Below are positions 29,952-37,990 of a stretch of 58,444 nucleotides of DNA, one piece after another. This DNA is from Caloramator sp. (GTDB taxonomy: Bacteria; Bacillota; Clostridia; Clostridiales; Caloramatoraceae): the NCBI GenBank assembly GCA_026416875.1, contig JAOAEI010000004.1, positions 1 through 58,444 on the forward strand, written 5' to 3'. Both the position numbers and the translations under genes were made by a program. The notes below the pieces were generated by a model, which made no database searches, was not told the origin of the DNA, and saw only the letters and a list, made by a program, of their open reading frames with translations. Each line of letters begins with the position of its first letter. The stretch's first letter is position 1.

Positions 29952-30176
29952 ATGGCAGTAACAGTTTATACTACTCCAACATGACCATGGTGCACTAGGG
30001 TAAAGGATTACCTAAGACAGAGAAACGTTCCATTTACTGAAAAGAATGTTGCTGCAGATAGAGCAGCAGCTATGGAAATGGTTAGAAAATCAGGCCAAAT
30101 GGGAGTTCCTGTAATTGATATTAACGGAAGAATTATTGTAGGATTTGATAAAGAAGCCATAGATAGAGCCCTATAA
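29952..30176 (+). CDS. Glutaredoxin-like selenoprotein (in-frame TGA at 29982-29984 read as Sec)
   Basis: MAVTVYTTPTUPWCTRVKDYLRQRNVPFTEKNVAADRAAAMEMVRKSGQMGVPVIDINGRIIVGFDKEAIDRAL; TGA replaces the first Cys of the CPWC active site; RBS AAAGGAGG. Confidence 0.88.
29995..30016 (+). promoter_or_regulatory. Bacterial SECIS-like hairpin downstream of UGA
   Basis: CUAGGGUAA-AGGA-UUACCUAAG; loop begins 19 nt after UGA, G at loop position 2. Confidence 0.65.
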
Positions 30177-30205
30177 CAAAAGGACTGCACTTTTGCAGTC
30201 CTTTT
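30177..30205. terminator. Bidirectional terminator
   Basis: AAAAGGACTGCA-CTTT-TGCAGTCCTTTT. Confidence 0.8.
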
Positions 30206-30344
30206 ATCTTGTATCATTTCTTCTATATCCAAATGTTTCTCTAAACTTTTCATCTATCAGATCAATTCCAGGACCTATCTTATATCTTTTAGATGCTGTT
30301 GGAAGCTCTTTGCCTAATATCCATTTCTTGCTTTTTCTTACCAT
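30204..30344 (-). CDS. Small 46-aa basic hypothetical protein
   Basis: MVRKSKKWILGKELPTASKRYKIGPGIDLIDEKFRETFGYRRNDTR, preceded by GGAGGTGAAAAA RBS on the minus strand. Confidence 0.6.
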   Translation of the reverse strand: MVRKSKKWILGKELPTASKRYKIGPGIDLIDEKFRETFGYRRNDTR

Positions 30345-30459
30345 TTTTTCACCTCCGATAGAGTTTCTAATAAAATTATGTGTAGTTTGTAAAAAATTAT
30401 CCTATATAAATTAATATTTGTTATAATATAATTAGCTTAATTTTTTGGGGGGGATTAAC

Positions 30460-31323
30460 ATGCTAAGAACAAATTTTGAAAGGACAGTTATCCAATCGGT
30501 TCAAGGGAAAATCCATCATCCTGTTAGTGCAACTCCATTTAGGGTAGATGTAAGCGGGAAAGCACATGTTTTGCCTGCAACTGGTGGAATAACATATAAC
30601 GTTAGGGTTGGAGATTCTGTTTTTGGATGGTCTGGAGATCATGTGGAACCTGGAGTTTCAATTAGGAATGAAGATAAGAATGAAAATGGAGCTCTGATGC
30701 TTTTTGCCTGCATTGGAAACGAGGCAAGGGTTGTAACAGGAGATGCAAAGGGTGCTAAGGGTTTTGTTATAGGAAAGCACGGAGGAATTGACCATGTTTT
30801 GATTGAATTTAAAGAAGAAGACTTAGAAAAGATGGCAGTGGATGACAAGATTTTAATTAAAGCATGGGGACAGGGATTAAAACTTTTAGATTACCCTGAT
30901 GTTGAAGTTATGAATGTTGATCCAAGGCTATTTTTAAATTTTCCTATAAAGGAGGAAGATGGAAAGATCAAAGTTCCTGTCGTTGCAGAAGTTCCTGCTT
31001 ATCTTATGGGTTCAGGAATAGGTGCAGCTACTGCCTTTTCAGGGGATTATGATATTATGACGGAGGATATGGAGGAGATAAAAAGACTTGGACTTGATAA
31101 ATTAAAATTTGGTGATTTAGTCCTTTTGAAGGATTGCGATAATACCTATGGAAGAGGGTATTTAAAGGGTGCTGTAAGCGTTGGCGTAGTTATCCACAGC
31201 GACTGTATTAAGATGGGACACGGACCTGGCATTACAACTATATTAACCTGTAAGTCTGATAAAATAGAAGGATATATAGATGAAAGGGCTAACATAATAA
31301 ACTACATAGATTATATAAAGTAG
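30460..31323 (+). CDS. DUF4438-like conserved protein
   Basis: 'VIQSVQGKIHHPVSATPFRVDVSGKAHVLPATGGITYNV'; ATG 30460 after GGGGGGG RBS. Confidence 0.75.
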   Translation: MLRTNFERTVIQSVQGKIHHPVSATPFRVDVSGKAHVLPATGGITYNVRVGDSVFGWSGDHVEPGVSIRNEDKNENGALMLFACIGNEARVVTGDAKGAKGFVIGKHGGIDHVLIEFKEEDLEKMAVDDKILIKAWGQGLKLLDYPDVEVMNVDPRLFLNFPIKEEDGKIKVPVVAEVPAYLMGSGIGAATAFSGDYDIMTEDMEEIKRLGLDKLKFGDLVLLKDCDNTYGRGYLKGAVSVGVVIHSDCIKMGHGPGITTILTCKSDKIEGYIDERANIINYIDYIK

Positions 31324-31334
31324 GAGGATTAAAG

Positions 31335-31883
31335 TTGGTGGATAAAAAAGGATTAAGAAGTTTGATCTTGCTTTTATTTATTATAGTTTTATTGATTGGA
31401 TTTTCAGGATACTTGGATTTTTTACCTTCAACTATTAAGAGCGTAGTTTTAGTTTTGTTTGTATTGCTATTTATTTTTTATGAATCAAAAAGACCTGTAA
31501 AAAGCCTTAAAGACATAAACAGGGTATATCAGAGAAGAAGTCTTTTCAGCAGGAAAAAAGCTATAGAGACATTAGAGGAAGGTTTAAACTTAGAAGGTTT
31601 AAAGGATAATGAAAAATTGTTTTTATCTATGCAACTTGCTATTGAATATTACAAATTAAAGGACTACAAAAAGGCATGTGAAGCCTTTAAAAGGGCTACT
31701 GATGAGGCTATAAGGACGGATTATATTAAAATTGAAGAAAAGTTTTTAATAAAATTAGTCGGATCTTATATTTTAAATGATAAAAGAGAAGAAGCACAGA
31801 AAATATATAACAGGCTTTTAGCATTAGGAAAATGCGACAAAAGCAAGATAGTTGAAGATATGTTAAAAAATAAGCCCTCATGA
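31335..31883 (+). CDS. Membrane-anchored TPR-like protein
   Basis: Two N-terminal TM helices then TPR-like helices 'KLKDYKKACEAFKRATDEAI'. Confidence 0.6.
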   Translation: MVDKKGLRSLILLLFIIVLLIGFSGYLDFLPSTIKSVVLVLFVLLFIFYESKRPVKSLKDINRVYQRRSLFSRKKAIETLEEGLNLEGLKDNEKLFLSMQLAIEYYKLKDYKKACEAFKRATDEAIRTDYIKIEEKFLIKLVGSYILNDKREEAQKIYNRLLALGKCDKSKIVEDMLKNKPS

Positions 31884-31900
31884 TAAGAGGGCTTATTTTA
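31866..31900. terminator. Bidirectional terminator
   Basis: AATAAGCCCTC-ATGATAA-GAGGGCTTATTTT. Confidence 0.75.
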
Positions 31901-32720
31901 CTAATTCTTGAATATATTTTGGTAATACGAAACATGCTTTATGAATTTCAGGAGTATAGTATTTTGTATCTAATTCTGGAATTTTTGTTGTATCAACTTG
32001 TGTTGGGTCATATTTTTTGGATCCTATTGTAAAGCTCCAATATCCTCCTGGATATGTAGGAATAGCAGCCATAAATAATTTAGTTACAGGGAATATGTTT
32101 CTTGCATCGTTAAATACTTTCTTTACTGTTTCTGGTAAATAGAATGGAGTTTCAGTTTGAGCTACGAATATACCGTCTTCTGTTAATGCGTTGTATATAT
32201 CTTTGTAGAAGTTTCCACCGAATAATCCTTCAGCAATGCTGAATGGGTCTGTTGAGTCAACGATTATAACGTCAAACTCGTTTTTATGCTCCTTAACGTA
32301 TTGTATACCATCGCCAACGAATATTTCGCATCTTGGATCATCAAGGGCACAGCTTATTTCAGGAAGATATTTTTTACATTCTTCTATTACGTCTCCGTCT
32401 ATTTCGCAAAGAACAGCCTTTTCTACGCTCTTATGTTTTAAAATTTCTCTAATTGCACCGCCATCTCCACCGCCGACAACCAAAACCTTCTTTGGATTTG
32501 GATGTGTAAAGAGAGGAATGTGGGTAATCATTTCGTGGTAAACGAACTCATCTTTAATTGTTGTTTGAACTATTCCGTCAAGAACTAGCATTCTTCCAAA
32601 TACATCTGTATCAACTATTGCAAGGTCTTGATACTGAGTCTTTTTCCTAACGAGCGTTTCCTTTACCTTATAGGTCATAGCAGCGCCTTCAATTTGCATT
32701 TCCTTAAGCCACATTTCCAT
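31893..32720 (-). CDS. speE: Polyamine aminopropyltransferase (spermidine synthase)
   Basis: '[18 protein letters not shown]', '[17 protein letters not shown]', 'YPGGYWSF'. Confidence 0.96.
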   Translation of the reverse strand: MEMWLKEMQIEGAAMTYKVKETLVRKKTQYQDLAIVDTDVFGRMLVLDGIVQTTIKDEFVYHEMITHIPLFTHPNPKKVLVVGGGDGGAIREILKHKSVEKAVLCEIDGDVIEECKKYLPEISCALDDPRCEIFVGDGIQYVKEHKNEFDVIIVDSTDPFSIAEGLFGGNFYKDIYNALTEDGIFVAQTETPFYLPETVKKVFNDARNIFPVTKLFMAAIPTYPGGYWSFTIGSKKYDPTQVDTTKIPELDTKYYTPEIHKACFVLPKYIQELVK

Positions 32721-32860
32721 ATCTTCATTTTCCTCCCTCTGTTAATCTATACAATATAGGATTTTAACATTTATTTTCCTCCTTATCAAGAGAAACCTTA
32801 TAAAATTATTATATTTACTTTTTAGGAAAAATATATTATAATATTTTCAGAATTTAGATC

Positions 32861-32960
32861 TATGTTAAAGGGGAGTAGCTGCCCGAAAGGGTTGATAAAG
32901 TCAACATACTGGCCATTTGGCCTGGCTTTATCGGCGGTTATGCAAGCGAGACCTTTAACA
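32861..32960 (+). promoter_or_regulatory. yybP-ykoY manganese riboswitch
   Basis: TGTTAAAGGGGAGTAGC...GTCAACATACTGGCC...GGCCTGGCTTTATCGGC...GCGAGACCTTTAACA; P1 arms TGTTAAAGG/CCTTTAACA. Confidence 0.88.
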
Positions 32961-32991
32961 CAATGCTCAAGCATTGTGTTAAAGGTCTTTT
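32950..32991 (+). terminator. Riboswitch expression-platform terminator
   Basis: GACCTTTAACACAATGC-TCAA-GCATTGTGTTAAAGGTC-TTTT, 17-bp perfect stem that overlaps the 3' P1 arm. Confidence 0.9.
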
Positions 32992-33023
32992 AATTTGTAA
33001 AAAATAATGACAGGAGGGATAGT

Positions 33024-33674
33024 ATGGCACTTATCAAAACGCTATTTTTTGTCCTAATAGCTGAAATGGGAGATAAAACTCAGCTTCTTGCTGCAGCTCT
33101 TGCAAGTAAATATAAAGTAAGGGATGCGGCAGTTGGAATTTTTATTGCCACTGTTTTATTAAATATAATTGCAGTATTATTGGGCAGCAGCATAGGAAAT
33201 CTTATTCCTATGAATTTAGTTCAGATTATAACAGGAGTTTTATTTTTGGCCTTTGGATTTATGACTTTGAGGGATGAAGAGGAGGAAGAAGAGGAGGAAA
33301 TTAAAGAAACTAAATTTAAACTGCCTAATTTTGTTGTTGTTGCTTTAGCTTTTTTCCTTGCTGAACTAGGAGATAAAACTCAGATTATGGCCTTTACCCT
33401 TGCAGCACAGTTAAAAAGTCCTATATCAGTTTTGATAGGTTCTATAATTGGTATGTTTATAGCCGACAGTATAGGGTTTTTATTTGGAAGGTTTGCAGTT
33501 CAAAAAATGCCGGAGCATTATATTAAAATTGGTGCAGGAATTGTATTTATTGCCTTTGGACTTTTAACATTATATCAATCAGTAGCATTTTTACAAAATC
33601 CTGCAATTTTTGGTTTGGTAATAGTAGTGATTTTTTTGGCAGTTTATATTATGAAGTTTAAAAAGAAGCAATAA
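33024..33674 (+). CDS. TMEM165/GDT1 (UPF0016) family Mn2+/Ca2+ transporter
   Basis: Two 'E-x-G-D-K-T-Q' repeats: 'AEMGDKTQLLA' and 'AELGDKTQIMA'. Confidence 0.94.
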   Translation: MALIKTLFFVLIAEMGDKTQLLAAALASKYKVRDAAVGIFIATVLLNIIAVLLGSSIGNLIPMNLVQIITGVLFLAFGFMTLRDEEEEEEEEIKETKFKLPNFVVVALAFFLAELGDKTQIMAFTLAAQLKSPISVLIGSIIGMFIADSIGFLFGRFAVQKMPEHYIKIGAGIVFIAFGLLTLYQSVAFLQNPAIFGLVIVVIFLAVYIMKFKKKQ

Positions 33675-33714
33675 ATAATTTACCCCTTTGGGTAAATTAT
33701 TTTTTTAAAACAAG

Positions 33715-33743
33715 AAGGAAATTAATGGTTTTTATAGAATATA
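33715..33743 (+). promoter_or_regulatory. Sigma-H promoter of spoIIA operon
   Basis: GAAGGAAAT-N11-ATAGAATAT matches RWAGGAWWT / RNNGAATWW. Confidence 0.75.
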
Positions 33744-33775
33744 TATACTGTAAGTTTTTATTTGGGGGGATTTGG

Positions 33776-34111
33776 ATGCAGCTTTTTTTTGATAGAAAAG
33801 ATGATGTTCTTTTAATAAAGCTAATGGGGGAGCTTGATCATCATTCTGCTGAGGAAGTCAGGATAAAAATTGATAATAAAATAGATGAAACTGGACTTAA
33901 CAAAATTATTTTTGATTTTTCTGGAGTAAATTTTATGGACAGTTCAGGCATTGGAGTAATAATAGGAAGATATAAAAAAGTTAAGGAATTTAATGGGAAA
34001 GTTGCTATAATTAATTTAAAGCCCCATATTAAAAAGATATTCGAACTTGGTGGGCTTTTTAAAATTATTAAAGAATATGATAACTTACAAAAAGCTTTAT
34101 TGGAATTTTAA
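33776..34111 (+). CDS. spoIIAA: Anti-sigma F factor antagonist SpoIIAA
   Basis: STAS domain '[21 protein letters not shown]'; first of the spoIIAA-AB-AC set. Confidence 0.95.
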   Translation: MQLFFDRKDDVLLIKLMGELDHHSAEEVRIKIDNKIDETGLNKIIFDFSGVNFMDSSGIGVIIGRYKKVKEFNGKVAIINLKPHIKKIFELGGLFKIIKEYDNLQKALLEF

Positions 34112-34125
34112 AAGGGGGATGTAAA

Positions 34126-34551
34126 ATGTTTCAAAATGAAATGAAATTAGAATTCCCAAGTAAATCTCAAAATGAAGCCTTTGCAAGAGTTGTTGTGGCT
34201 GCCTTTGCATCACAACTTGATCCTACTATAGAGGAGCTTTCTGATGTTAAAACGGCTGTTTCTGAGGCTGTAACTAATGCTATTATTCACGGATATGAAA
34301 ATACTCAAGGAACAGTTGTTTTAAAGTGCAAAATAGATGGAAGAAAATTAACTGTTGAGGTTATAGACTATGGAAAGGGAATAGAGGATGTTGAACTTGC
34401 AAGACAGCCCCTTTATACATCAAGACCTGAACTTGAAAGATCAGGAATGGGATTTACTGTTATGGAAACCTTTATGGATTCCCTTGAGGTAGAATCAGAA
34501 CCTGGAAAGGGAACAAGAGTTATAATGACAAAAGAGTTTAAACAATTATGA
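34126..34551 (+). CDS. spoIIAB: Anti-sigma F factor SpoIIAB
   Basis: HATPase '[19 protein letters not shown]', '[14 protein letters not shown]'. Confidence 0.96.
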   Translation: MFQNEMKLEFPSKSQNEAFARVVVAAFASQLDPTIEELSDVKTAVSEAVTNAIIHGYENTQGTVVLKCKIDGRKLTVEVIDYGKGIEDVELARQPLYTSRPELERSGMGFTVMETFMDSLEVESEPGKGTRVIMTKEFKQL

Positions 34552-34567
34552 TTTTGGGGGAATTCAT

Positions 34568-35320
34568 ATGCAGAATGATTCGCCCACAAAATTGATGGAT
34601 AATCAAGAGGAAGTATATCAGCTCATACTTAGAAGTCAAAATGGGGATAAAGAAGCCCAGGACATTTTGGTTAAAAACAATTTGGGGTTGGTTAATCTTG
34701 TTATAAAAAGATTTGTAAATATGGGCTTTGAATATGAGGACCTTTTTCAGATTGGATGTATCGGTCTTGTCAAGGCTATTAAAAATTTTAAAGTAGAACA
34801 AAACGTAAGGTTTTCTACCTATGCAGTTCCTATGATCTTGGGCGAAGTTAGAAGGCATTTAAGGGATGACGGTTTTATCAAATTCAGTAGGAGTATGAAG
34901 GATACTGCAAAAAAAGTTAAGCAAACGAAGGAAAAGCTTTTTAAGGAGTTAGGAAGGGAAGCAACTATTGAAGAAATTGCTCAGGAACTTTGTATAACTG
35001 CTGAAGATGTTCTTTTGAGCCTTGAGAGCATAAGCGGGCCTGAATATTTGTATGATACAATTCATCAGGACGATGGTTCGCCGATACTTTTGATAGATAG
35101 AATAAGTGAAGAGGAAAATTCAGAAGGGGATCAGATCGACAAAATTGCCTTAAAGGAAGTTATAAATAGGCTTGATCCTAAACAAAGACAGATAATAATT
35201 TTGAGATATTTTAAAGATTTAACTCAAAGCCAAGTAGCAAAAATGCTTGGAATATCCCAAGTTCAGGTTTCAAGGATAGAAAAAAAGGTTTTAAATTACA
35301 TAAAAGAATCGTTAAAGTAA
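34568..35320 (+). CDS. sigF: RNA polymerase sigma-F factor
   Basis: Sigma-70 regions 2-4 'YEDLFQIGCIGLVKAIKNF', 'QSQVAKMLGISQVQVSRIEKK'. Confidence 0.96.
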   Translation: MQNDSPTKLMDNQEEVYQLILRSQNGDKEAQDILVKNNLGLVNLVIKRFVNMGFEYEDLFQIGCIGLVKAIKNFKVEQNVRFSTYAVPMILGEVRRHLRDDGFIKFSRSMKDTAKKVKQTKEKLFKELGREATIEEIAQELCITAEDVLLSLESISGPEYLYDTIHQDDGSPILLIDRISEEENSEGDQIDKIALKEVINRLDPKQRQIIILRYFKDLTQSQVAKMLGISQVQVSRIEKKVLNYIKESLK

Positions 35321-35321
35321 A

Positions 35322-35346
35322 CCGGCAGTAGCCGGATTTTTTTTGT
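35322..35346 (+). terminator. Rho-independent terminator after sigF
   Basis: CCGGC-AGTA-GCCGG-ATTTTTTTT. Confidence 0.7.
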
Positions 35347-35395
35347 ATTTTTTTTATATGGATGGGAAAAATATTTAGTAGCCGGAGGTGGTTTT

Positions 35396-35539
35396 ATGTT
35401 TAATAATCATAAAAAAAGCGATGTTTCAACGGTAAAGCAAAAGGAGGATAAACTATTAAGGTTTGATTATGATAAAAATAAAATAGACCTTAACTCCTTT
35501 ATTGTAGGGGAAAATGAAAAGATAAAGGAAGTAAGGTGA
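35396..35539 (+). CDS. 47-aa hypothetical protein between sigF and spoVAC
   Basis: GGAGGTGG RBS then MFNNHKKSDVSTVKQKEDKLLRFDYDKNKIDLNSFIVGENEKIKEVR. Confidence 0.6.
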   Translation: MFNNHKKSDVSTVKQKEDKLLRFDYDKNKIDLNSFIVGENEKIKEVR

Positions 35540-35543
35540 TGGT

Positions 35544-36008
35544 ATGGAAAAGCGCAAGGAAAATGAAATAAAGAATATATATCAGCAGATGGTCCAAAAA
35601 AAAGTCCCTCAGTCATCCCTTATTAAGGATGCTATTTTTGCCTTTGTAGTTGGAGGTCTTATTTGTGATGTTGGGCAATTTTTCATGAATCTATTCTTAT
35701 CCTTTGGAATTTCAAAGGATGATGTTGGATATTATGTAGCAACTGTTATGGTGTTTTTAGGTGCCTTTTTAACTGGTTTAGGAGTATACGACAATATAGG
35801 CAAGTATGCAGGAGCAGGATCAATCGTCCCTATTACAGGATTTGCAAATTCAATAGTTTCTCCTGCTATGGAATATAAAAGAGAGGGATATATTTTTGGG
35901 GTAGGTTCTAAAATGTTCGTAATTGCAGGACCTATTTTAGTTTACGGTATTTCTTCATCGATTATTGTTGGTATAATATACTATCTTGTCAAAGTGCTTG
36001 CGAGGTGA
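35544..36008 (+). CDS. spoVAC: Stage V sporulation protein AC
   Basis: 'YQQMVQKKVPQSSLIKDAIFAFVVGGLICDVGQ'. Confidence 0.95.
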   Translation: MEKRKENEIKNIYQQMVQKKVPQSSLIKDAIFAFVVGGLICDVGQFFMNLFLSFGISKDDVGYYVATVMVFLGAFLTGLGVYDNIGKYAGAGSIVPITGFANSIVSPAMEYKREGYIFGVGSKMFVIAGPILVYGISSSIIVGIIYYLVKVLAR

Positions 36009-37036
36009 AGTATATGGCAGAAAAAAAGATGGGCCTTCATACTATAAAGCTTAAAAATCCTCCTTCTATTTTATCTACTGCAACGATTGTAGGGCCTAAG
36101 GAAGGGGAAGGACCTTTAAAGGATTATTTTGATATTGTTTTAGAGGACGACCTCTTTGGTGAAAAATCGTGGGAAAAGGCAGAATCAAAGATGCTTAGAG
36201 AAGCAGTAAGGCTTGCTATGAATAAAATAAACTTATCACCAGACCAGGTTGATTACTTTTTTGCAGGGGATCTTTTAAATCAAATAATTTCATCAAGCTT
36301 TGCAGCAAGGGAACTTGGCATTCCTTTTTTTGGTCTATACGGTGCATGTTCAACATTGACTGAGGCCATGAGTCTTGCGGCAATGATGGTGGATGGAGGA
36401 TTTGCTGATATTACAATTGCAGCAACTTCAAGCCATTTTTCATCAGCAGAAAGACAGTTTAGATTTCCCCTTGAACATGGCAATCAAAGACCTCCAACAT
36501 CCCAGTGGACAGTTACTGGAGCAGGTGCAGTAGTTTTAGGAAGGGAAGGAAAAGGACCTTATGTTACTTATATTACAACAGGAAGAGTTGTAGATTTTGG
36601 AATTAAGGATGCTAATAATATGGGAGCGGCGATGGCACCGGCTGCTGCTGATACAATATTAAGGCATCTTAAAGATACAGGCTTTACTGCAGCTGATTAT
36701 GACCTTATAATGACCGGCGACTTGGCAAAAATTGGTAGAGAAATTGCAGCGGATATTATAAAGCAAAATGGATATGATATTACGACTAAATTCACAGATG
36801 CGGGAATAGAGATATTCGACCTTACAACCCAGGATGTTCATTCCGGAGGAAGCGGATGCGGCTGTTCTGCCTCTGTGTTTGGAGGATATATTTATAAGCA
36901 ATTAATAAATGGAAATTTAAATAGAATAATGATAATATCTACAGGCGCTCTTTTAAGTCCAACCAGCACCCAACAGGGTGAATCCATTCCGGGAATAGCT
37001 CATGCTATTACTATTGAAAGGAGCTTAGAAAAATGA
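36005..37036 (+). CDS. spoVAD: Stage V sporulation protein AD
   Basis: Thiolase-like fold; 'GACSTLTEAMSLAAMMVDGGFAD'. Confidence 0.96.
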   Translation: MKYMAEKKMGLHTIKLKNPPSILSTATIVGPKEGEGPLKDYFDIVLEDDLFGEKSWEKAESKMLREAVRLAMNKINLSPDQVDYFFAGDLLNQIISSSFAARELGIPFFGLYGACSTLTEAMSLAAMMVDGGFADITIAATSSHFSSAERQFRFPLEHGNQRPPTSQWTVTGAGAVVLGREGKGPYVTYITTGRVVDFGIKDANNMGAAMAPAAADTILRHLKDTGFTAADYDLIMTGDLAKIGREIAADIIKQNGYDITTKFTDAGIEIFDLTTQDVHSGGSGCGCSASVFGGYIYKQLINGNLNRIMIISTGALLSPTSTQQGESIPGIAHAITIERSLEK

Positions 37037-37392
37037 TGGATTATATATGGGCCTTTTTAGTTGGAGGAAGCATTTGCATGATTGCTCAAATCCTTATGGA
37101 CAAAACAAATTTAACTCCCGCAAGGATCTTAGTTTATTTTGTTACTGCAGGGGTTATATTAGGTGCTATTGGAGTATATGAACCTCTTGTTAAACTAGGT
37201 AAAGCTGGAGCTACTGTTCCTCTTCCGGGATTTGGATACAGCCTTGCTAAAGGTGCAATTAGAGAGGTTGAAAAATATGGTCTAATTGGAGCCTTTACAG
37301 GAGGAGTAAAGGCAACATCTGCAGGAATTGCTGCAGCAGTATTTTTTGGATATATCATGGCTCTTTTATTTAATCCTAAGACAAAAAATTAG
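37033..37392 (+). CDS. spoVAE: Stage V sporulation protein AE (SpoVAEB-type)
   Basis: Small membrane protein 'MDYIWAFLVGGSICMIAQILMDKTNLTPARILV'. Confidence 0.94.
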   Translation: MMDYIWAFLVGGSICMIAQILMDKTNLTPARILVYFVTAGVILGAIGVYEPLVKLGKAGATVPLPGFGYSLAKGAIREVEKYGLIGAFTGGVKATSAGIAAAVFFGYIMALLFNPKTKN

Positions 37393-37403
37393 GAGTTGAT
37401 TAA

Positions 37404-37976
37404 ATGAAAAAGAAGGTAATAATTGTTACAGATGGAGACTTAATGGCCCAAAGAGCTATTGAAGCAGCAGCGCAAAATATAGGTGCGAGGGTAATATCAC
37501 GATCTGCAGGAAATCCAACTATATTATCTGGAGAAGAAATAGTTGATCTTATTAAGGAAGCAAAGCATGATCCTGTAATTGTTATGGTAGATGACAGGGG
37601 GAACACCCACAAGGGTGATGGAGAGAAGGCAATGGAGTATATTTTAAATTCTAATGAAGTTGAAGTAATTGGAGCTGTAGCAGTAGCTTCAAATACAAGT
37701 AAAGTAACTGGGGTTGAAGTAGATGCTTCTATAGATAGGAATGGTAATGTTACTCATAAGGCTGTTGATAAGGATGGAAATCCTAAGGATGACAAAATAA
37801 TTAAGGGGGATACAGTAGATGTTTTAAGCAGATACGATATTCCAATAGTAGGAGTAGGAGACCCAGGTAAGATGGAAGGTTCCGATGACGTTGAGTTTGG
37901 CGCACCTATTATTACAAAGGCATTAGAAGAGGTAATTAAGCTTTATGAGTTGAAAAATAAATTGAAAAAGCAATAG
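37404..37976 (+). CDS. Stage V sporulation protein AE (SpoVAEA-type soluble domain)
   Basis: 'KVIIVTDGDLMAQRAIEAAAQNIGARVISRSAGNPT'. Confidence 0.85.
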   Translation: MKKKVIIVTDGDLMAQRAIEAAAQNIGARVISRSAGNPTILSGEEIVDLIKEAKHDPVIVMVDDRGNTHKGDGEKAMEYILNSNEVEVIGAVAVASNTSKVTGVEVDASIDRNGNVTHKAVDKDGNPKDDKIIKGDTVDVLSRYDIPIVGVGDPGKMEGSDDVEFGAPIITKALEEVIKLYELKNKLKKQ

Positions 37977-37990
37977 GTCCTAAAAAGGAC

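Noticed and set aside
30008-30253. Track ORF on minus strand (81 aa)
   Set aside because: Antisense to the Sec-glutaredoxin gene, low-complexity translation, no RBS; artefact of the TGA not being read through.
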